Source of the DNA: Pelomonas sp. BJYL3
Lineage (GTDB): Bacteria > Pseudomonadota > Gammaproteobacteria > Burkholderiales > Burkholderiaceae_C
Direction of reading: 5' to 3'
DNA: 64,000 nt
NCBI RefSeq assembly: GCF_027257975.1
Contig: NZ_JANZKX010000001.1
Location: forward strand, 1 to 64,000
Under the pieces are notes generated by a model, which ran no database searches, had not been told where the DNA came from, and saw only the letters and a program-made list of their open reading frames with translations. This document shows, in pieces, positions 37,705-48,796 of the stretch (positions within the stretch are counted from its first letter, which is position 1; each line of letters starts with the position of its first letter). Made by a program: the position numbers and the translations under genes.

Positions 37705-38725
37705 GGGCGCCCTCCCCCCGCTGCGCCCGGCGGATGCGCAGGCCGGCCAGCAGGCCCGCCAGACCCTGGGGCGCCACCATCACCACCGTCAGCAGCAGCA
37801 GGCCCAGGGCCAGCTGCCAGTGCAGGGTGTAGGCCGACAGCAGCTCCTCCAGCAGCAGGAACACCGCAGCGCCCAGCGGACCGCCCCACAGCGCCCCCGC
37901 GCCGCCCAGGATCACCATCACCATCAGCTGGCCGGACTGCGCCCAGTGCAGCATCTGCGGGCTCACCAGGCCGTTGAGGTTGGCCAGCAGCGCGCCCGCC
38001 AGGCCGGCCAGGGCCCCCGCCAGGATGAAGGCGCTGCACTGCAGGCCGAAGACGGGCGCACCCAGGGCGCGCATGCGGCCCTCGTTCTCGCGCACGCCCT
38101 GAAGCAGCAGGCCGAAGGGCGAGTTCAGCAGGCGCTGCAGCAGGGCCATGCAGGCCGCGAAGGCGGCCAGCACGCAGAGGTAGAAGTTTTTGTCATCCTT
38201 GAGGTCCACGCCCGGCAGCAGGGAGCGCTGAAGCAGGGGCAGGCCGTCGTCACCGCCATAGGCCTTGAGGGACACGGCCAGGTAATAGAACATCTGCGCG
38301 AAGGCCAGCGTGATCATGATGAAGTAGACGCCGCGCGTGCGCAGCGCCACCAGGGCCACCAGGCCCGAGGCACAGGCGCTCACCGCCATGGCCAGCGGCC
38401 AGGCGACCAGGGCTTGCTGGCCCAGGCCGCCGCCATTCATCAGCGCGCCCACCGTGTAGCCACCCAGGCCCATGAAGGCCGCATGGCCGAAACTCACCAG
38501 GCCGCCGAAGCCCAGGATGAGGTTGAGGCTGCTGGCCGCGATGGCGAAGATCAGCACGCGGGTGGCCACACCGGTGTAGAACTCCTGGCCCATCAGCTGC
38601 AGCAGCCAGGGCAGGCCGGCCAGCGCCAGCAGTAGCAAGACCTGACCCCACAGGCCCAGGCCCGGGTGGTCCAGCCTCAGGGGCGTGGAGGAGGACGCAG
38701 CGGTGGAAGTGGTGGAAGCTGACAT
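37697..38725 (-). CDS. livM: Liv-type ABC transporter permease LivM
   Basis: A 342-aa inner-membrane permease with about ten hydrophobic segments. Family motifs are present: SLNLILGFGGLVSFGHAAFMGLGGYTVGAL near residues 85-115, RTRGVYFIMITLAFAQMFYYLA, and VRENEGRMRALG, the coupling-loop region contacting the ATPases. It abuts livH directly (stop at 38726 beside this start) and overlaps livG by 8 bp. A perfect copy of the dispersed 15-mer lies in its first membrane segment (LWGQVLLLLALAG). Confidence 0.92.
   Translation of the reverse strand: MSASTTSTAASSSTPLRLDHPGLGLWGQVLLLLALAGLPWLLQLMGQEFYTGVATRVLIFAIAASSLNLILGFGGLVSFGHAAFMGLGGYTVGALMNGGGLGQQALVAWPLAMAVSACASGLVALVALRTRGVYFIMITLAFAQMFYYLAVSLKAYGGDDGLPLLQRSLLPGVDLKDDKNFYLCVLAAFAACMALLQRLLNSPFGLLLQGVRENEGRMRALGAPVFGLQCSAFILAGALAGLAGALLANLNGLVSPQMLHWAQSGQLMVMVILGGAGALWGGPLGAAVFLLLEELLSAYTLHWQLALGLLLLTVVMVAPQGLAGLLAGLRIRRAQRGEGAHG
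38635..38649 (+). repeat. Copy of the dispersed 15-mer GCAAGACCTGACCCC
   Basis: Perfect copy on the plus strand, inside the coding region of livM, read there as GGGGTCAGGTCTTGC (residues GQVL). Confidence 0.85.
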
Positions 38726-39646
38726 TCAGCGCCGAGCAGGAAAGAGGCCTTGCGGACGCCAGAACAGCACCGCCGCCATCAACACATAGATCAGGATCGA
38801 CGCCAGCGCCGGGCCCAGGCTCGAGGCCAGCTCCGGCGAGGCAAGCGCGCGCAGCAGGGCCGGCAGCAGCGTGCGGCTGGCGGTGTCCACCAGCCCCACC
38901 AGCAGCGAGCCGATCAGCGCGCCACGGATGGAACCAATGCCGCCGATGACGATCACCACGAAGGCCAGGATCAGGATGCTCTCCCCCATGCCCACCTGCA
39001 CCGCCAGCAGCGGGCCCAGCAGGCCACCGGCCAGCGCACACAGGGCGGCGCCCAGGCCGAAGACCAGGGTGAAGAGCTTGCGGATGTCCACCCCCAGGGC
39101 CTGGGCCATGGCGCGGTTGGACGCCCCCGCCCGCACCCACATGCCCACGCGCGTCCGCGTGACGCCCCACCAAAGCCCCAGCGCCACCACCAGGCCCACG
39201 CCGATGATCAGCAGCCGGTAGGCCGGATAGAACAGCCCAGGCAGCAGCTCCACCGGCCCCGACAGCGCGGCCGGCGTGTTGAGCATCAGCGGCTGCTCGC
39301 CCCAGAGGATGCGCACCCCTTCGTTGATCATCAGGATCAGCGCAAAGGTGGCCAGCACCTGCGAGAGGTGGTCGCGCTGGTAGAGCCGGCGCAGCAGGCT
39401 CACCTCCAGCAGCATGCCCAGCACCGCCGTGCCCGCGACCGCCGCCAGCAGCCCCAGCACGAAGCTGCCCGTGGCCGCCCCCACCGCCGCCGCCAGGTAG
39501 GCGCCGACCATGTACAGCGAGCCATGGGCCAGGTTGATCATGTCCATGATCCCGAACACCAGCGTCAGGCCGGCCGCCAGCAGGAACAGCATCAGCCCGA
39601 ACTGCAGGCCATTCAGCAACTGCTCAGCAATCAGTACGAAGTCCAT
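38726..39646 (-). CDS. livH: Liv-type ABC transporter permease LivH
   Basis: A 306-aa permease. It begins MDFVLIAEQLLNGLQFGLMLFLLAAGLTLVFGIMDMINLAHGSLYMVGAYLA, the canonical LivH opening (GIMxxINLAHGxxYMxGAY). TRVGMWVRAGASNRAMAQALGVDI is the ATPase coupling loop, and VIGGIGSIRGALIGSLLVGL closes the core. About eight membrane segments are visible. It is separated from the binding-protein gene livK by 261 bp filled with hairpin-forming repeats, and is followed without gap by livM. Confidence 0.93.
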   Translation of the reverse strand: MDFVLIAEQLLNGLQFGLMLFLLAAGLTLVFGIMDMINLAHGSLYMVGAYLAAAVGAATGSFVLGLLAAVAGTAVLGMLLEVSLLRRLYQRDHLSQVLATFALILMINEGVRILWGEQPLMLNTPAALSGPVELLPGLFYPAYRLLIIGVGLVVALGLWWGVTRTRVGMWVRAGASNRAMAQALGVDIRKLFTLVFGLGAALCALAGGLLGPLLAVQVGMGESILILAFVVIVIGGIGSIRGALIGSLLVGLVDTASRTLLPALLRALASPELASSLGPALASILIYVLMAAVLFWRPQGLFPARR

Positions 39647-39753
39647 GGACGATTGAAATGCTCAACGACGTATTTGCAAGCGAGAAGTCCACGCGCCACC
39701 GTAGCCACTTCTCCACGGAGCCCTGCCACCGCAAGGTGTGGGCAACACCTCCA

Positions 39754-39901
39754 GCGGGGATCGCGGATCCGGCTCCGCCGGGCCGCCGATCACGCCCCCC
39801 CTGGGGGGCTGAGGTCGGACACAAACGCCTTGGCGTTTGTGCCTGCCGAAGGGCCAGGCCTCTGGCCTGGCGCGGCCTGCAAGGCCGGCGCAGCCGGTAG
39901 G
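39754..39901 (-). repeat. Hairpin-rich intergenic repeat element, copy A (between livK and livH)
   Basis: The element has CGGCTCCGCCGGGCC near one end and GGCCGGCGCAGCCGGTA near the other, the same borders as copy B at 44033-44099. Between them lie extra perfect palindromes: ACAAACGCC/GGCGTTTGT at 39821-39840 and GCCAGGCC-TCT-GGCCTGGC at 39853-39871. It lies directly after the livK stop. It may weaken transcription of livH onward or stabilise the livK transcript. Confidence 0.7.
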
Positions 39902-39907
39902 GAGGGG

Positions 39908-41113
39908 TCATTTCATCTTGCAGAGCGGCGCGTAGGCGTCTGCATGCTGGCTGAAGATCTTGCCCAGGGTCTTGTTGGTGACCCGGCCCTGGGCGTCCTT
40001 GCCGATGATGCGCAGGTAGTAGTCCTGGATAGGGTACTGGTTGTTGTTGAACTTGAAGGCCCCGCGCACGGAGGTGAAGTGCGCGGCCTTCAGGGCCTTG
40101 AGCAGGGCGGGCTTGTCCTCGATCCGGCCCTTCACGTCGGCCACCGCGCCGTCGATCAGCAGCGCGGCGTCGTAGCCCTGGCTGGCATAGAGCGAAGGCA
40201 GGCGGCCGTACTCCTTCTGGAAGTCGGCCACGAACTGCTTGTTGGCCGCATTGTCCATGTCATGCGCCCAGTGCGAGCTGTTGAACATGCCCAGCATGGG
40301 CTCGCCCACGGCCTTGATCACGTCCTCGTCCGCCGAGAAGCCGGGGCCGAAGAGCGTGATGTCGCGCGAGAGGCCGGCGCCCACGAACTGCTTGATGAAG
40401 TTGATGCCCATGCCGCCGGGCAGGAAGATGTACAGGGCGTCCGGCTTGGCCGCGCGGGCCTGCGCCAGCTCGGCGGCGTAGTCCAGCTGGCCCAGCTTGG
40501 TGTAGATCTCCTCGGCCACGGCGCCCTTGTAGAAGCGCTTGAAGCCGGTGATGGCGTCCTTGCCCGCGGGGTAGTTGGGGGCGATCAGCACGACCTTCTT
40601 GAAGCCCTTGTCCGTGACGACCTTGCCCACGGCCTCGTGCAGGTTGTCGTTCTGCCAGGCCACGTTGAAGAAGAAGGGGTTGCACTGCTCGCCCGCGTAC
40701 TGCGAGGGGCCGGCGTTGGCGGACACATAGGGCGTCTTGCTGTCGAACACCGTGGGGCCCACGGCCAGCATGATGTTGGAGAAGACCACGCCGGTCATCA
40801 CGTCGACCTTGTCGCGCTTGAGCAGGCGGTCGGTGGCCTGCTTGGCGGTGTCGGGGTTCTGTTGGTCGTCCGCGATCACCACCTCGGCCGGCAGCCCGCC
40901 CAGCTTGCCGCCCTTGTGCTTGAGCGCAAGATTGAAGCCGTCACGGATGTCCACGCCCAGGCCGGCACCGGCGCCGGACAGGGTGCTCAGCATGCCGACC
41001 TTGATCTTGTCGGCGGCCTGCGCCGCTGGCGCCAGCGCCGTCAGGGCCAGGGCTGCAGCGACAGCGAGCGTGGGGGTCAGGTCTTGCTTTCGGAACAGGC
41101 GGGGCAGGCTCAT
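39908..41113 (-). CDS. livK: Liv-type ABC transporter periplasmic substrate-binding protein
   Basis: A 401-aa exported protein. The signal peptide runs to ...LTALAPAAQAADKI. The mature part is KIKVGMLSTLSGAGAGLGVDIRDGFNLALKHKGGKLGG, the opening of HAAT-family binding proteins, followed by FFFNVAWQNDNLHEAVGKVV and LYASQGYDAALLIDGAV. The start at 41113 has GGAG eight bases upstream; an ATG four codons earlier has none. It follows the aminobenzoate-CoA ligase gene by 35 bp, so the binding protein is probably tuned to anthranilate or a similar aromatic acid rather than leucine (inference from context). The dispersed 15-mer encodes KQDLTP at the start of its signal peptide. Confidence 0.92.
   Translation of the reverse strand: MSLPRLFRKQDLTPTLAVAAALALTALAPAAQAADKIKVGMLSTLSGAGAGLGVDIRDGFNLALKHKGGKLGGLPAEVVIADDQQNPDTAKQATDRLLKRDKVDVMTGVVFSNIMLAVGPTVFDSKTPYVSANAGPSQYAGEQCNPFFFNVAWQNDNLHEAVGKVVTDKGFKKVVLIAPNYPAGKDAITGFKRFYKGAVAEEIYTKLGQLDYAAELAQARAAKPDALYIFLPGGMGINFIKQFVGAGLSRDITLFGPGFSADEDVIKAVGEPMLGMFNSSHWAHDMDNAANKQFVADFQKEYGRLPSLYASQGYDAALLIDGAVADVKGRIEDKPALLKALKAAHFTSVRGAFKFNNNQYPIQDYYLRIIGKDAQGRVTNKTLGKIFSQHADAYAPLCKMK
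41073..41087 (+). repeat. Copy of the dispersed 15-mer (GGGGTCAGGTCTTGC on plus)
   Basis: Perfect copy, read GCAAGACCTGACCCC on the minus strand within the livK signal-peptide region (QDLTP). Confidence 0.85.
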
Positions 41114-41148
41114 GCGGGTCTCCATCCGGTCATTTGGGGGAAAGAAGC

Positions 41149-42759
41149 TCAGGGCTGGCGCAGCTTGAAGCGCTGCAGCTTGCCGGTCTCGGTGCGCGGC
41201 AGGCTGGGCAGGAACTCTATCGCACGGGGGTACTTGTAGGGAGCGATCGTCGCCTTGACGTAGTCCTGCAACTGGCGCACCAGTTCGGGGCCCGCCTCGT
41301 GGCCGGGGCGCAGCACCACGAAGGCCTTGACGATCTGCCCGCGCTCCTCGTCCGCCTGGCCGATCACGCCGCATTCGGCCACGGCCGGATGGGCCAGCAG
41401 GGCGGCCTCCACCTCGGGCCCGGCGATGTTGTAGCCACCGGAGATGATCATGTCGTCGGTGCGGGCCTGGTAGACGAAATAGCCGTCGGCATCCTGCAGG
41501 TAGGCATCGCCGGTGAGGTTCCAGCCCTTGAGCACGTAGTTGCGCTGGCGCTCGTCATCCAGGTAGCGGCAGCCCGTTGGACCCTTGACCGCCAGGCGGC
41601 CGATGGAGCCGGGTGGCAAGACCTGACCCTCTTCGTCCAGCACGCAGGCCTGGTAGCCCGGCACCACGCGGCCGGTGGCGCCCGGGCGGGCGTCCGATTC
41701 GCCATGCGAGATGAAGATGTGCAGCATCTCCGTGGCGCCGATGCCATCGATCAGCTCGATGCCCGTCGCCTCCTTCCACAGCGCTCGCGTGGCCGCCGGC
41801 AGCGCCTCGCCGGCGCTGACGCACTTGCGCAGCGACGTCAGGTCATGCTGGCCCACCTGCCCCGCCATCGCCCGGTAGCTGGTGGGCGCGGTGAAGCACA
41901 CGGTGGCACGGTGCTGGGCGATGGCGCCCAGCAGCACGTCCGGCGTCGCCTTTTCCAGGAGCACACTGGAGGCGCCCACGCTCATCGGGAACAGCACCAG
42001 GCCACCCAGGCCGAAGGTGAAGGCCAGCGGGGGCGAGCCGATGAAGACGTCCTCCGCCGTGGCCTTCAGGCAGTGCGGCGGCCAGCAGCGGCAGATGGCC
42101 ATCACGTCACGATGGAAGTGCATGGTGCCCTTGGGCTGGCCCGTGGTGCCGGAGGTGAAGGCGATCAGGCAGACGTCGTCCGAGGCGGTGTCCACGTTCT
42201 GGAACTGCCCGGGCTTGCCTGCCGCGAGCGCCTCCAGCCCGTCTGCAGCCTCCGAGTGATAGTGCACGATCCGCTGCAGCACCGGATGCTCCGCCTGCGC
42301 CCGCGCCAGCTCCTCGCCCAGGGCCGCATCGCACAGGGCATGCGTGACCTTGGCCTTGTCGACGATCTGGCCCAGCTCCTTGGCCCGCAGCAGGGGCATG
42401 GTGGCCACGGCGATCGCGCCAGCCTTCTGGAGGGCGAACCAGCAGGCCGCCAGCATGGGCGAATTGCCGCCGCGCAGCAGCACGCGGTTGCCGGGCTGCA
42501 CGCCCATGTCCTGCACCAGCACGTGGGCAATGCGGTTGGCCTCGGCCTGCAGCTGGGCATAGGTCCAGCGGTGGCGCGCGCCCGTCAGGCAAGACCTGTC
42601 CCCCAGGCCCCGGTCCACCCAGGCATCAAGCAGCTCGCTGGCGCAATTGAGGCGCTCTGGGAACTGCAGCGCGGGCAGATCGAACAGCAGATCGGGCCAT
42701 TGCTCAGGCGGCGGCAGCCGGTCCCGGGCAAAGGTGTCGGTGTGGGCACTGCGATGCAT
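41149..42759 (-). CDS. 2-Aminobenzoate (anthranilate)-CoA ligase, benzoate-CoA-ligase family
   Basis: A 536-aa AMP-forming ligase. Motifs: P-loop FTSGTTGQPKGTMHFHRD, GSPPLAFTFGLGGLVLFP, DGIGATEMLHIFISH, YQARTDDMIISGGYNIAGPEVE and LPRTETGKLQRFKLRQ with the catalytic Lys. GATEMLHIF and FxFGLGG fit the benzoate/2-aminobenzoate ligase branch. It should convert anthranilate, ATP and CoA to 2-aminobenzoyl-CoA. AGGAG lies 7 nt before the ATG. It sits in the same run as the monooxygenase/reductase for that product, and the kynurenine genes that make anthranilate are next to the run, which makes anthranilate the best substrate guess; benzoate or salicylate are alternatives. A 14-of-15 copy of the dispersed repeat lies at 41616-41629. 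Confidence 0.88.
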   Translation of the reverse strand: MHRSAHTDTFARDRLPPPEQWPDLLFDLPALQFPERLNCASELLDAWVDRGLGDRSCLTGARHRWTYAQLQAEANRIAHVLVQDMGVQPGNRVLLRGGNSPMLAACWFALQKAGAIAVATMPLLRAKELGQIVDKAKVTHALCDAALGEELARAQAEHPVLQRIVHYHSEAADGLEALAAGKPGQFQNVDTASDDVCLIAFTSGTTGQPKGTMHFHRDVMAICRCWPPHCLKATAEDVFIGSPPLAFTFGLGGLVLFPMSVGASSVLLEKATPDVLLGAIAQHRATVCFTAPTSYRAMAGQVGQHDLTSLRKCVSAGEALPAATRALWKEATGIELIDGIGATEMLHIFISHGESDARPGATGRVVPGYQACVLDEEGQVLPPGSIGRLAVKGPTGCRYLDDERQRNYVLKGWNLTGDAYLQDADGYFVYQARTDDMIISGGYNIAGPEVEAALLAHPAVAECGVIGQADEERGQIVKAFVVLRPGHEAGPELVRQLQDYVKATIAPYKYPRAIEFLPSLPRTETGKLQRFKLRQP

Positions 42760-42820
42760 GGACGGTCTCCTCGTGGTCTTTGTGTGGTCGTCCGGAATCG
42801 TGGGCGGGGCGGGCGGCTGA

Positions 42821-43993
<1,173 letters not shown>

Positions 43994-44032
43994 CGATTCA
44001 TCCTTTGCATCACTCACACCACCGCACGGAGG

Positions 44033-44099
44033 GCGGGGATGCGGCTCCGCCGGGCCCTCGCCCTCGCCCCCTTGAGGGGGCCGGCGAAGCCGGTACGGG
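44033..44099 (-). repeat. Hairpin-rich intergenic repeat element, copy B
   Basis: It carries GCGGGGATGCGGCTCCGC and GGCCGGCGAAGCCGGTA at its borders, with CCCCCTTGAGGGGG between, matching the borders of copy A at 39754-39901. It lies directly after the enoyl-CoA hydratase stop and before the acyl-CoA dehydrogenase gene, on the same strand. Confidence 0.65.
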
Positions 44100-44105
44100 G
44101 TGGTC

Positions 44106-44957
44106 CTAATCACCTTCGAAGACGGGTCGCTGCTTGGCCACGAAGGCGTGATAGGCGCGATGGAAGTCCTGCGTCATCATGCAGATGGCCTGTGCCTGCG
44201 CCTCGGCCTCGATGGCCTCGTCCACGCCCATGCTCCATTCCTGGTGCAGCATGCGCTTGGTCATCGCATGGCCGAAGCTGGGGCCGGTGGCGATCTCGGC
44301 CGCCCAGGCCAGGGTGTGCTCCAGCAGGTCGTCGGGCTCGACAAGGCGGTTGTGGAAGCCCCACTGCAGGCCCTCCTCGCCGCCCAGCGAACGGCCGCTG
44401 TAGAGCAGGTCCGAGGCGCGGCCCTGGCCCACGATGCGCGGCAGGATGGCGCAGGCGCCCATGTCGCAGCCGGCCAGACCGACGCGGGTGAAGAGGAAGG
44501 CCGTCTTGGAACGGGTCGTGGCCACGCGCAGGTCCGAGGCCATCGCCATGATGGCGCCCGCGCCGGCACAGACGCCATCGATGGCCGCGAACACCGGCTG
44601 CGGGCAGGCCCGCATGGCCTTGACCAGATCGCCCGTCATGCGGGTGAAGGCCAGCAGGTCGGGCATGCTCATCTGGGTCAGCGGGCCGATGATCTCGTGC
44701 ACATCGCCGCCGGAGCAGAAGTTCTCGCCCGCGCCCTGCACCACGATGGCCTTGATCTCGTCCACGTAGCTGAGGTTGCGGAAGAGGTCACGCAGCTCGG
44801 CGTAGGAGTCGAAGGTCAGCGGGTTCTTGCGCTCGGGCCGGTTCAGCGTGACCAGGCCGACGGCGCCGCGCTGCTCCCAGCGGAAGTGCTCGGGCGTGAA
44901 ACCGGCCAGGCTGATCTTGTTGCCGTTGGCCAGATGGGAACTGATGGGTTTGCTCAT
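44106..44957 (-). CDS. Enoyl-CoA hydratase/isomerase family protein of the 2-aminobenzoyl-CoA pathway
   Basis: A 283-aa crotonase-fold protein. Motifs: [48 protein letters not shown] (oxyanion hole), [71 protein letters not shown]. The family's second acidic catalytic position falls at Cys/Asp in LAGCDMG. The ATG overlaps the MarR stop by 4 bp (ATGA), so it is translationally coupled. Hydration of an unsaturated alicyclic CoA ester is the expected step; the exact substrate is not visible. Confidence 0.91.
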   Translation of the reverse strand: MSKPISSHLANGNKISLAGFTPEHFRWEQRGAVGLVTLNRPERKNPLTFDSYAELRDLFRNLSYVDEIKAIVVQGAGENFCSGGDVHEIIGPLTQMSMPDLLAFTRMTGDLVKAMRACPQPVFAAIDGVCAGAGAIMAMASDLRVATTRSKTAFLFTRVGLAGCDMGACAILPRIVGQGRASDLLYSGRSLGGEEGLQWGFHNRLVEPDDLLEHTLAWAAEIATGPSFGHAMTKRMLHQEWSMGVDEAIEAEAQAQAICMMTQDFHRAYHAFVAKQRPVFEGD

Positions 44958-45574
44958 GGACTTCCTTTGCGGCGCGGGGCCGGACTCGCGGCGGATGCCT
45001 TGGCTGGCTTGCCTGCCTTGCCTGAAGGCCGGGCCTGATCGAGCCCTGCCAGATGGAGTTTCAGATGGGCCAGCAGGTTGTAGACCTCGCCCTTCTGCGC
45101 GGCATTCCAGCCGCCCAGCAGCTCCACCACCCAGGCCTCGTGCGTGGCCGCCATACGGCGGAAGAGGCGGCGGCCGGTGGGCGTGAGGGTCACGGTGAAG
45201 GAGCGGCGGTCGCTGGCATGGGGCTGGCGTTGTACCAGGGATTCGGCCTCCAGCTGGTCCACCACGCCGGTGACATTGCCCCCCGTCACCATCAGCCGCT
45301 GCGAGAGCTCGCGCATGCTGAGCCCCTCCGGATGGCGTTCCAGCTGGGCCAGCAGGTCGAAGCGGGGCAAGGTGGTGTCGAACTGCTGGCGCAGGCGGTT
45401 GCGGATCTGGTCCTCGACGCGTGTGGTGCAGGCCAGCAGACGGAGCCAGAGCTTGAGCGCCTGGTGGTCGTCGTCGACCACGCGGGACTCGAGGTCCGGG
45501 CCCAGCAGCGCGGCCTCGCCAGCCTGCTCGGATGGCAGCGCCTCGGCCGGTGCGTCTTGGTGCGGCCGGCTCAT
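44954..45574 (-). CDS. MarR-family transcriptional regulator inside the anthranilate operon
   Basis: A 206-aa winged-helix protein. The DNA-binding part is [67 protein letters not shown], with the wing Asp-Arg-Arg (SDRRS). Flanking helices give the dimer interface, and a Lys/Ala-rich tail ends the protein. The start at 45574 overlaps the SDR stop by 4 bp; an ATG three codons earlier is possible. Regulators of this type in aromatic CoA pathways are usually repressors released by the aryl-CoA thioester. A likely target is the promoter at 48760-48788 with its TTTAGG direct repeat. Confidence 0.92.
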   Translation of the reverse strand: MSRPHQDAPAEALPSEQAGEAALLGPDLESRVVDDDHQALKLWLRLLACTTRVEDQIRNRLRQQFDTTLPRFDLLAQLERHPEGLSMRELSQRLMVTGGNVTGVVDQLEAESLVQRQPHASDRRSFTVTLTPTGRRLFRRMAATHEAWVVELLGGWNAAQKGEVYNLLAHLKLHLAGLDQARPSGKAGKPAKASAASPAPRRKGSP

Positions 45575-46368
45575 GTCACGCACTCGCCACCGTCAATGGC
45601 CAGGGCCTGGCCGTTGATGCCGACGGCGCCCGGGCTGGCCAGCATCAGCACCTGCAGGGCGACCTCGTCCGGCTGGATCAGGCGCCCCTGCGGATTGGCC
45701 GCCGCCAGCTCGGCACGGGCCTCGTCTGCGCTGCGCCCGGTCTTCGCGACGATGTTCTCGACGGCGCGCTGCACGATCTCCGTCTCGGTATAGCCGGGGC
45801 AGACGGCGTTGACGGTGACGCCCTTGCGCGCCACCTCGGCCGCCAGCGCCCGCGTCAGGCCCAGCACCCCGTGCTTGGCCGCGCAGTAGGCCGCGACATA
45901 GGCGTAGCCCTTCAGTGCCGCGGTGCTGGCCACGTTGATGATGCGCCCCTGGCGCGCCGCCAGCATGGCAGGCAGCACCTCGCGGCTGCACAGAAAGGTA
46001 CCGGTGAGGTTGACCTGCAGCATCTGCTGGAACTGGGCCAGGCTGGTGCGGGTCAGCGGTGCGGTCTCGACCTGGCCGGCGTTGTTGACCAGGATGTCCA
46101 CGGCGCCCATGCGCTCGACGGCCTGGGCGAAGGCCGACTGCACGCTCGCTTCCTCGCCCACGTCGCAGACCTCGGTGTGCAGGCGCTCCAGCGCGGGCGG
46201 GGTCAGGTCTTGCGCGGCGGTGGCCAGGCGGCTGCCGTCGCGGCCCATCAGGGTCACGCGGGCGCCCGCGGCGAGCAGCTGCCGGGCGATCGCCAGGCCG
46301 ATGCCGCTGCCGCCTCCGGTCACCACGGCGTGGCGTTCATGCAGGTCCAGGGCCTTCGACGCTGCCAT
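45571..46368 (-). CDS. Short-chain dehydrogenase/reductase of the 2-aminobenzoyl-CoA pathway
   Basis: A 265-aa SDR with all classical motifs: [15 protein letters not shown] (cofactor binding), NNAG at [11 protein letters not shown], catalytic Ser in [16 protein letters not shown] (Tyr and Lys) and [10 protein letters not shown]. It lies 2 bp after the monooxygenase/reductase gene and overlaps the MarR gene. It probably acts as a 3-hydroxyacyl-CoA dehydrogenase on the alicyclic intermediate (inference). A perfect copy of the dispersed 15-mer encodes AQDLTP near residue 55. Confidence 0.92.
   Translation of the reverse strand: MAASKALDLHERHAVVTGGGSGIGLAIARQLLAAGARVTLMGRDGSRLATAAQDLTPPALERLHTEVCDVGEEASVQSAFAQAVERMGAVDILVNNAGQVETAPLTRTSLAQFQQMLQVNLTGTFLCSREVLPAMLAARQGRIINVASTAALKGYAYVAAYCAAKHGVLGLTRALAAEVARKGVTVNAVCPGYTETEIVQRAVENIVAKTGRSADEARAELAAANPQGRLIQPDEVALQVLMLASPGAVGINGQALAIDGGECVT
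46199..46213 (+). repeat. Copy of the dispersed 15-mer (GGGGTCAGGTCTTGC on plus)
   Basis: Perfect copy, read GCAAGACCTGACCCC on the minus strand inside the SDR coding region (QDLTP). Confidence 0.85.
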
Positions 46369-46370
46369 GA

Positions 46371-48725
46371 TCAGACCCCCATCGCCCGGTTGGCCTGCTC
46401 CAGCGCGGACAGCCCGGCGCCCTGTGCCGCCTGGGCTCGCTGGCGTTCGTGCTCCTTCTCCAGCTGGCCCTTGCCCGAGAGATAAGGCCTGGGCCAGTCC
46501 AGGCCCGGGCCGGCCGTGTAGCCGATCTTCGCGGCTTCATGCAGGGTCCAGGCCGGATTGGCGAGGTGCGGGCGGGCCACGGCGCAGAGGTCCGCACGGC
46601 CGGCGGCGATGATGCTGTTGACGTGGTCCGCCTCGCTGATGGCGCCCACCGCGATGGTGGCGATGCCCACGCGGTTGCGGATGCTCTCGGAGAAGGGCGT
46701 CTGCCACATGCGGCCGTAGACCGGCTTCTCGGCCTTGCTGACCTGGCCCGAGGACACATCGATCAGGTCGGCCCCCGCAGCCTTGAAGGCCGCGGCGATC
46801 TGCACCGCATCCTCCGGCGTGATGCCGCCCTCCACCCAGTCATGCGCGGAGATCCGCACGGACATCGGCCGGTCCTGCGGCCAGACCTCGCGCAAGGCGG
46901 TGAAAACCTCCAGCGGGAAGCGCAGGCGGTTCTGCAGCGAGCCGCCGTAGTCGTCAGTGCGACGGTTGGTCAGCGGCGAAATGAAGCTGGACAGCAGATA
47001 GCCGTGCGCGCAGTGCAGTTCCAGCCAGTCGAAGCCGGCTGCAGCGGCACGCTGGGCCGAGGAGATGAAGTCCTCGCGGACGCGGTCCATGTCGTCGCGC
47101 GTCATGGCGCGTGACCAGGCGCTGACACCCTCCAGGTACTGCTGCGGCGAGGCCGAGATCAGCGGCCAGGCGCCCTCCTGCAGCGGCTGGTCGATGCCGT
47201 CCCAGGCCAGGCGCGTGGCGCCCTTCGCGCCGGCATGGCCCAGCTGCATCGCCACCTTGGCGCTGCTGTGTGTGTGGATGTAGCGGACGATCCGGGTCCA
47301 GGCCGCCTGCTGCTCGTTGGTGTAGAGGCCCGGGCAGCCGGGCGTGATGCGGCCGTCCTCGCTGGGCGCCGTCATCTCGGCGAAGACCAGGCCGGCGCCG
47401 CCCATGGCACGCGCGCCGAGGTGCACCAGGTGATGCTCGCCCGGCACACCGGCCTCGCAGCTGTATTGCGCCATGGGTGAGACCACCACGCGGTTCTTCA
47501 GCGTCAGACCGCGCAAGGTGAAGGGCGTGAACATGGGCGGCACGGCCTGCTTCGGCAGGCCGGATCGCTCGGCCAGCCAGGCCTCGTAGCCGCCAACGTA
47601 GGCCGCATCGCGCAGGCGCAGGTTCTCGTGCGAAATGCGCTGTGAGCGGGTCAGCAGGGAATAGGCGAACTGCTCGGGCGGCAGCTGGGCATGGCGCTCG
47701 ATGTTCTCGAACCACTCGGTGCTGTTGCGCGCGGCGTTCTGGATGCGCAAGACCTCGATGGAGCGGCTCGCCTGGTAGGCTGCCAGGGCCGGTTCCAGCG
47801 CGCCCTTAGCCTCGCCGATGTCGCGGGCCAGCGCGATGGCGTCTTCCAGGGCCAGCTTGGTGCCCGAGCCGATGGAGAAGTGCGCGGTGTGCGCTGCATC
47901 GCCCATCAGCACGACCGGCACGCCGTCGGCGCGGCGGTGCACCCAGGTCCTGCACACCACGCGCGGGAAGCGGATCCACTGCGCCGAGCCGCGCAGGTGA
48001 GAGGCATTGGAGATCAGCGCCTTGCCATCCAGCACCTTGGCAAAGAGCTTCTCGCAGAAGGCGATGCCCTCCTCCTTCTCCATGCGGTCCAGGCCGGCAG
48101 CCTGCCAGACGCTGTCAGGCGCCTCGACGATGAAGGTGCTGTGCGTGCCGTCGAACTGGTAGGCATGGGCCTGGAACCAGCCCCATTCGGTCTTCTGGAA
48201 GTCGAAGGTGAAGGCGTCGAAGAGCTTCTCGGTGCCCAGCCAGACGAAGCGGCACTGGCGCAGGTCGATGTCTGGCTGGTAGGTGGCGGCGTACTTGCTG
48301 CGGATGCGGCTGTTGAGGCCGTCGCTGGCGATGATCAGGTCGGCGTCAATGCCTTCGTCGTCCGGTTGCTCATGTTCGTAGACCAGCTCCACGCCCAGCT
48401 GCTCGCAGCGTGCCTGCAGGATGTTCAGCAGCTTCTTGCGGCCGATGCCGCAGAAGCCGTGGCCGCTGGAGCGCATGGTGCGGCCGCCGATGTGGACGTC
48501 GATGTCGTCCCAGTGGTTGAAGGCGGTGAGGATCTCCTCGGCCGTCTGCGGGTCGGCCTCGCGCAGGCCGGCCAGGGTCTGGTCCGAGAAGACCACGCCC
48601 CAGCCGAAGGTGTCACCGGGCTTGTTGCGCTCCAGCACCCGCACCTGATGGGACGGGTCCTGCTTCTTCATCAGGAGGGCGAAATAGAGGCCCGCGGGGC
48701 CGCCGCCGATGCAGGTGATGCGCAT
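46371..48725 (-). CDS. 2-Aminobenzoyl-CoA monooxygenase/reductase (flavin monooxygenase fused to old yellow enzyme)
   Basis: A 784-aa natural fusion. Residues 1 to about 380 form a FAD monooxygenase like salicylate hydroxylase: [18 protein letters not shown] (GxGxxG), and [27 protein letters not shown] (GD motif). Residues about 400-770 are an old-yellow-enzyme flavin reductase: [61 protein letters not shown], and [21 protein letters not shown]. This pairing is known from the aerobic 2-aminobenzoyl-CoA pathway (Azoarcus evansii), where one protein hydroxylates and then reduces the ring. Salicylyl-CoA 5-hydroxylase is the usual alternative database name. GAGGG lies 6 nt before the ATG. It is the first gene after the promoter at 48760-48788. 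Confidence 0.92.
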   Translation of the reverse strand: MRITCIGGGPAGLYFALLMKKQDPSHQVRVLERNKPGDTFGWGVVFSDQTLAGLREADPQTAEEILTAFNHWDDIDVHIGGRTMRSSGHGFCGIGRKKLLNILQARCEQLGVELVYEHEQPDDEGIDADLIIASDGLNSRIRSKYAATYQPDIDLRQCRFVWLGTEKLFDAFTFDFQKTEWGWFQAHAYQFDGTHSTFIVEAPDSVWQAAGLDRMEKEEGIAFCEKLFAKVLDGKALISNASHLRGSAQWIRFPRVVCRTWVHRRADGVPVVLMGDAAHTAHFSIGSGTKLALEDAIALARDIGEAKGALEPALAAYQASRSIEVLRIQNAARNSTEWFENIERHAQLPPEQFAYSLLTRSQRISHENLRLRDAAYVGGYEAWLAERSGLPKQAVPPMFTPFTLRGLTLKNRVVVSPMAQYSCEAGVPGEHHLVHLGARAMGGAGLVFAEMTAPSEDGRITPGCPGLYTNEQQAAWTRIVRYIHTHSSAKVAMQLGHAGAKGATRLAWDGIDQPLQEGAWPLISASPQQYLEGVSAWSRAMTRDDMDRVREDFISSAQRAAAAGFDWLELHCAHGYLLSSFISPLTNRRTDDYGGSLQNRLRFPLEVFTALREVWPQDRPMSVRISAHDWVEGGITPEDAVQIAAAFKAAGADLIDVSSGQVSKAEKPVYGRMWQTPFSESIRNRVGIATIAVGAISEADHVNSIIAAGRADLCAVARPHLANPAWTLHEAAKIGYTAGPGLDWPRPYLSGKGQLEKEHERQRAQAAQGAGLSALEQANRAMGV

Positions 48726-48759
48726 GATGTCCCTCGCCTTCCAAGCTGGTCTGCGACGC

Positions 48760-48788
48760 ACTTTAGGCATCGATAGTTTAGGTGTCAA
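48760..48788 (-). promoter_or_regulatory. Sigma-70-type promoter of the anthranilate operon with overlapping direct repeat
   Basis: On the minus strand TTGACA, a 17-bp spacer, then TAAAGT; the -10 ends about 34 bp before the ATG at 48725. A direct repeat CCTAAA occurs twice, 15 bp apart, one copy in the spacer and one over the -10 (plus strand TTTAGG at 48762 and 48777). This is a good candidate target for the MarR-type regulator of the operon. Confidence 0.75.
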
Positions 48789-48796
48789 TTATTTTT

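Noticed and set aside
38750-41239. Plus-strand frame of 829 codons
   Set aside because: Antisense to livH, livK and intergenic repeats; composition (His/Gln/Arg-rich) is that of a shadow, and the minus-strand genes are unmistakable.
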